Source: Membranipora membranacea
Taxonomy: Eukaryota; Bryozoa; Gymnolaemata; Cheilostomatida; Membraniporidae
Assembly (NCBI GenBank): GCA_914767715.1
Contig: OU612065.1
Location: forward strand, 37,760,001-37,820,000
Reading direction: 5' to 3'
Length of the DNA: 60,000 nucleotides
Part shown: piece after piece, positions 57,100 to 60,000 of the stretch
Layout: every line of letters starts with the position of its first letter
How positions within the stretch are numbered: the stretch's first letter is position 1
Made by a program: the position numbers and the translations under genes
Notes under the pieces: generated by a model
What the model saw: only the letters and a program-made list of their open reading frames with translations
Told to the model about the DNA's origin: nothing
Database searches by the model: none

Positions 57100-58620
57100 A
57101 ACAGATCCTAGCGCCTTTCTCACAGGAGAGTAGGCCTTTATCATTTGATGCGATTGTCAAACTAAATCTCATGCCTGAAACTTGTAGTATAACTCAACAA
57201 TATATCGAGCTTTCCATTATTGAACTGTTGTGATTTTTATATGAGTATGGTAGTTGAATTTGGAAGATCTGCTTATCAAGGTGATCTTAGGGGATGTATA
57301 TAGGTCATTCGATTCAATTTCGATGATTAGGCTGATAAAAAACTTTAGCCATCACGACTCTGTGAAAATGTATGATTAAAGTGTTTGTAAAGGAACGGGT
57401 TTCTCGGTATCATTTTTGAGCTTGAAATCAGATTAAGACAGCTATCACACATGCATTTGCATATAAAATTAGTCATCAGGGTTATTTGGTCTGGTAGGTT
57501 TTGGGGTTATAAGTTAACAACATTGAGTTGCCTACTCATGCACCGCCCAACTAGTCCAGGCGATTTGTGATGCGCCTGTTATTTGGGAAATACTGTAATA
57601 TAAGTGACTATTGTGGTTAGATAAGAACTTTTGCAAATAAATGACAAAGTCACTCACAAGTGTGTCTGATGACATAAAATTTCAAAAGAAAGTTCTATAA
57701 TTTGTATACACACTATTTGATGAGTTGAGACCGCTAATCAAAACAATCTTTATACCTATTATGAGCACATGTCGAAGAAAAGATTAGAAGAACCACTGTA
57801 CATTACAATCAACGACTATGACTTTGACGCATTCCCTGTCTGCTGTTTTTCAAGCATGAAAATGAGTGATTTATTTTAGATTTCTGTGCGATTTGGAAAT
57901 ACATATTTCCAAGAAAAACACCCAATCTACCTGTGTAAATTTTGTATCTTCCATTGAAATTCTATTGAAAGCCGCTATTCATGAAGCTAATAATTGAAGC
58001 ATATCACTGGTTTTCATGCGGGCTGAAGACGGAGTTTGATTGGAATGTCATAGCCACAATCTCATTTATTCATCATATTATTGTAATCAAAACCTTGAAA
58101 TACTTAGCGATGTATTGATCTGCCTTTATATTGGCAATTTCTATCTCGCGCAGTAACCATGGTTAACAGAAAATGTTTTATCTGCCAAAGCCCTGTGGGT
58201 TATTTCCAGTGGCCAAAATCATACAGATTTTAACTTGAGTGGTGGGACTACCTCAGAGATATTTTCTCTCTGATAATCACATGGACGCGACGTCGATTTG
58301 CTACAAATGCCTCCTAAATGATATCCAATCTTGCTCTCACTAGAGCTGTTAATCTCCCTGTAATTTTCATTCTCACTGTCAAATGAGCTAGTGCTGTAAC
58401 TTTTGCCGTGTTCGTTTTAGATCGTTAGCTTTGTCATTGAATTATGAAATGTCATACACTATCCCATTTTACCAGCTTAACCACACGGGACAGATAGATA
58501 ATGCCTTTTATTCACTCATTCATTCAATAGATGAATTCTGCGTGTTTTGATATCACAAGCAGAATATCAAAACCACTGTGTCATAACAATACGCCTTAGT
58601 TACAAAGTACTGGATATTCC
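57100..58620. other. No gene seen
   Basis: Single-copy AT-rich sequence with only short frames. I recognise no exon, RNA gene or element. Confidence 0.5.
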
Positions 58621-58631
58621 CATTATAATCT

Positions 58632-58709
58632 GAGGTACTAAAAAGGTACTATTTTCAACATGTGATCACAACTCAAAAGGAAAAAAAATAGTACCTTTTT
58701 AGTACCTTC
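58632..58709. repeat. Hairpin with 22-bp perfect stem
   Basis: GGTACTAAAAAGGTACT at 58634-58650 is part of a 22-base arm (to 58655) exactly complementary to 58685-58706, with a 29-base loop. Each arm is itself a double GGTACT repeat. Size and stem fit a small MITE or a microRNA-like foldback. No target duplication is evident. Confidence 0.7.
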
Positions 58710-58928
58710 TCATCCCAACTTTGAGGGCAAAGAAGTTTTAACTGGGCCACAGGCTGCTTTTGAACATAGAATAATGTTCTAAACTAGACTGAGATCTCTA
58801 GAATGATACCAAAAAACCTGATCCTTTACAAACACTTTAATCAGCAAAGATGAATAAATATAGTGTTTGGTGGATTTACTTTGTGAGATTGAAATAAACT
58901 GAAGTGACAATTCATTTTCCCAATTTAG

Positions 58929-58938
58929 TTTATTTATT
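58929..58938 (-). terminator. Two overlapping polyA signals, 59294 copy
   Basis: TTTATTTATT on the plus strand gives two overlapping AATAAA words on the gene strand. Confidence 0.55.
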
Positions 58939-59042
58939 AAAATTCAGTGGAAAAAAAGGGCAAATTAAAAGTCAAATAAGTGTAATATCACTTTCAGAAA
59001 TACATCATTTGCTGTCCTTATTCAGTCAGTATCAGATTATAC

Positions 59043-59294
59043 TTATTTAGACCAGCTATAGCTATAATCTTTGCTTCCACCAGAGTTATTGTTACCGTTG
59101 CCATTTCCGTTGACACCACCTCCTGAGTTACCATTTCCGTTTCCATTACCATTTTCTCCTCCATCTGAGTTTCCGTTACCGTTTCCATTTCCATTAGTAC
59201 CGCTACTAGAGCCACTTTTGCTTCCGCCTTTGCCTCCACACTGTGCAAAAGCCACTGCGACAACCAGCAATACGAGTACTCTCAGTGCAAGCAA
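59043..59294 (-). pseudogene. Gly/Asn-rich gene whose start codon is TTG
   Basis: A full-length subfamily 2 frame (83 codons plus stop) with intact modules and a SKDYSYSWSK end. The start position reads TTG instead of ATG. The coding exon (from 59313 after TTTTTTTCAG) has an in-frame TAA four codons upstream of that TTG, and there is no later Met in frame. TATA box, leader and splice sites are intact. Either the gene is newly dead or it starts at a non-AUG codon; TTG is a poor one in animals, so loss is more likely. Confidence 0.75.
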
Positions 59295-59437
59295 GATAAC
59301 AGTAGGTTATATTCTGAAAAAAATGAAAGTAAAAAACATGATCGGAGGTTGAATTGACATATCAATATGCTAGTTGTCTATGATCACTTCTTAAACATAA
59401 GTAAGTTGAATGAAATTATAGAAAATTGTTGCCTTAC

Positions 59438-59584
59438 CTTAGTTGATATGGAGACTGTGTTAATAGTGTGATGAACTGTGTTCTGTGAGTTACATTCTAT
59501 CCCCACTGCCTTTTATAGGACTAAAATACCTCATCAAAATCCCATGATATCAAATATCCTGTAACATTTTTACTGTCGAAACTA
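59438..59584 (-). promoter_or_regulatory. Promoter and leader exon of the 59294 copy
   Basis: TATAAAAG is at 59510-59517 and the leader ends at 59438 before GTAAGG. The upstream element has decayed (GTAGTTTCGACAGTAAAAAT, about 59567-59584). Confidence 0.65.
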
Positions 59585-59649
59585 CCTTGTTGATGAAAGC
59601 TTGCCTATTTAGTGATTGATGAGTATCTAATGACCGTTGGGATATCATG

Positions 59650-60000
59650 GGTGTCGCTTATGGAAACAACCCTGATAGTGTGATTGCATTGATAGAAAGA
59701 AGTTTAACACTTTTACTGCCTACTAGGGCTTGTTTGACCCCCATGTGAGCTCGGAAGTGCCAACAAACTGAGAGCAAAATGGTGCAGATGTTGCGGCCTT
59801 GCCCATAAGTCACCAACTGTTCGGCTGCCCATTTCAGAATGTAGTGAGTGACTGAACGTTTTGATTTTAACCTGCATGGTTTTAGCGAACTAAGTAGATT
59901 ACAATTTGGCCCCACTTACTTAATTTCATTGCAAAAAACTATAATTTCACTGTCCACTATACATGTAGAGTATCATGACAAACCAAATCCGGTCGATTTG
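59650..60000. other. No gene seen
   Basis: Sequence upstream of the last gene unit. A minus-strand open frame covers part of it but has no signal or family resemblance. Confidence 0.45.

Noticed and set aside
1-60000. CRISPR array or bacterial operon
   Set aside because: Repeats are neither short nor regularly spaced as in CRISPR, and genes are intron-containing with eukaryotic signals.

Overview
This is animal nuclear DNA, and AT-rich. Coding sequence is sparse and split by introns. Genes have TATA boxes, GT-AG introns and AATAAA or ATTAAA polyadenylation signals, and the window also holds tRNA-derived SINE heads, a 5S rRNA-like copy, MITEs with target-site duplications and microsatellites. 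I see no bacterial operons or CRISPR arrays. The repeated TAGGCCTAC-like words and AT-rich style recall marine invertebrates (echinoderm, hemichordate or similar), but I cannot name the species.

The main content is a family of small secreted glycine/asparagine-rich proteins. There are nine recognisable genes or pseudogenes: at 4310 (+), 8297 (-), 16790 (-), 30391 (+), 32836 (+), 37750 (-), 50274 (-), 54779 (+) and 59294 (-). At least five fragments accompany them. Most share one cassette: a conserved upstream element, a TATA box, a short non-coding leader exon, an intron of roughly 120-260 bp, then a single coding exon with a signal peptide, one Cys and two or three 14-residue Asn-Gly modules, then a polyadenylation signal. 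Subfamily 1 (window left and centre) ends in GYVS; subfamily 2 (right) ends in a KDYSY-type tail. Only the copies at 30391, 37750, 50274 and 54779 look complete from promoter to polyA signal. The others have lost a start codon, a stop codon, a TATA box or the leader spacing, or gained a nonsense codon.

The cluster is built from nested inverted segmental duplications. Inverted repeat 1 pairs 2040-9127 with 32015-40030; each arm carries a convergent pair of family genes. A second, larger palindrome centred near 35 kb pairs 17280-24200 with 46150-52610, and 28210-28890 with 42480-43170. Extra copies of the gene unit lie at 12236-17130 and 28890-31490, and of the subfamily 2 unit at 49470-50940, 54400-55410 and 58880-59650. 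The arms differ by clean insertions, so one arm often serves as the empty site for a transposon in the other (12573-15700, 19329-19686, 20547-22420).

The best single-copy gene is a four-exon gene on the minus strand at 25613-26862. Its introns agree in phase and join into a 186-residue type I membrane protein with a signal peptide, a CC...CC cysteine-rich ectodomain of the Shisa/CYYR1 type and a transmembrane segment. Several isolated exon candidates with conserved splice sites occur in both palindrome arms; in one pair, one copy carries a 35-bp deletion. Large stretches (about 190-1030, 24.2-25.6 kb, 26.9-28.2 kb, 43.2-46.1 kb, 57-58.6 kb) hold no gene I can support.
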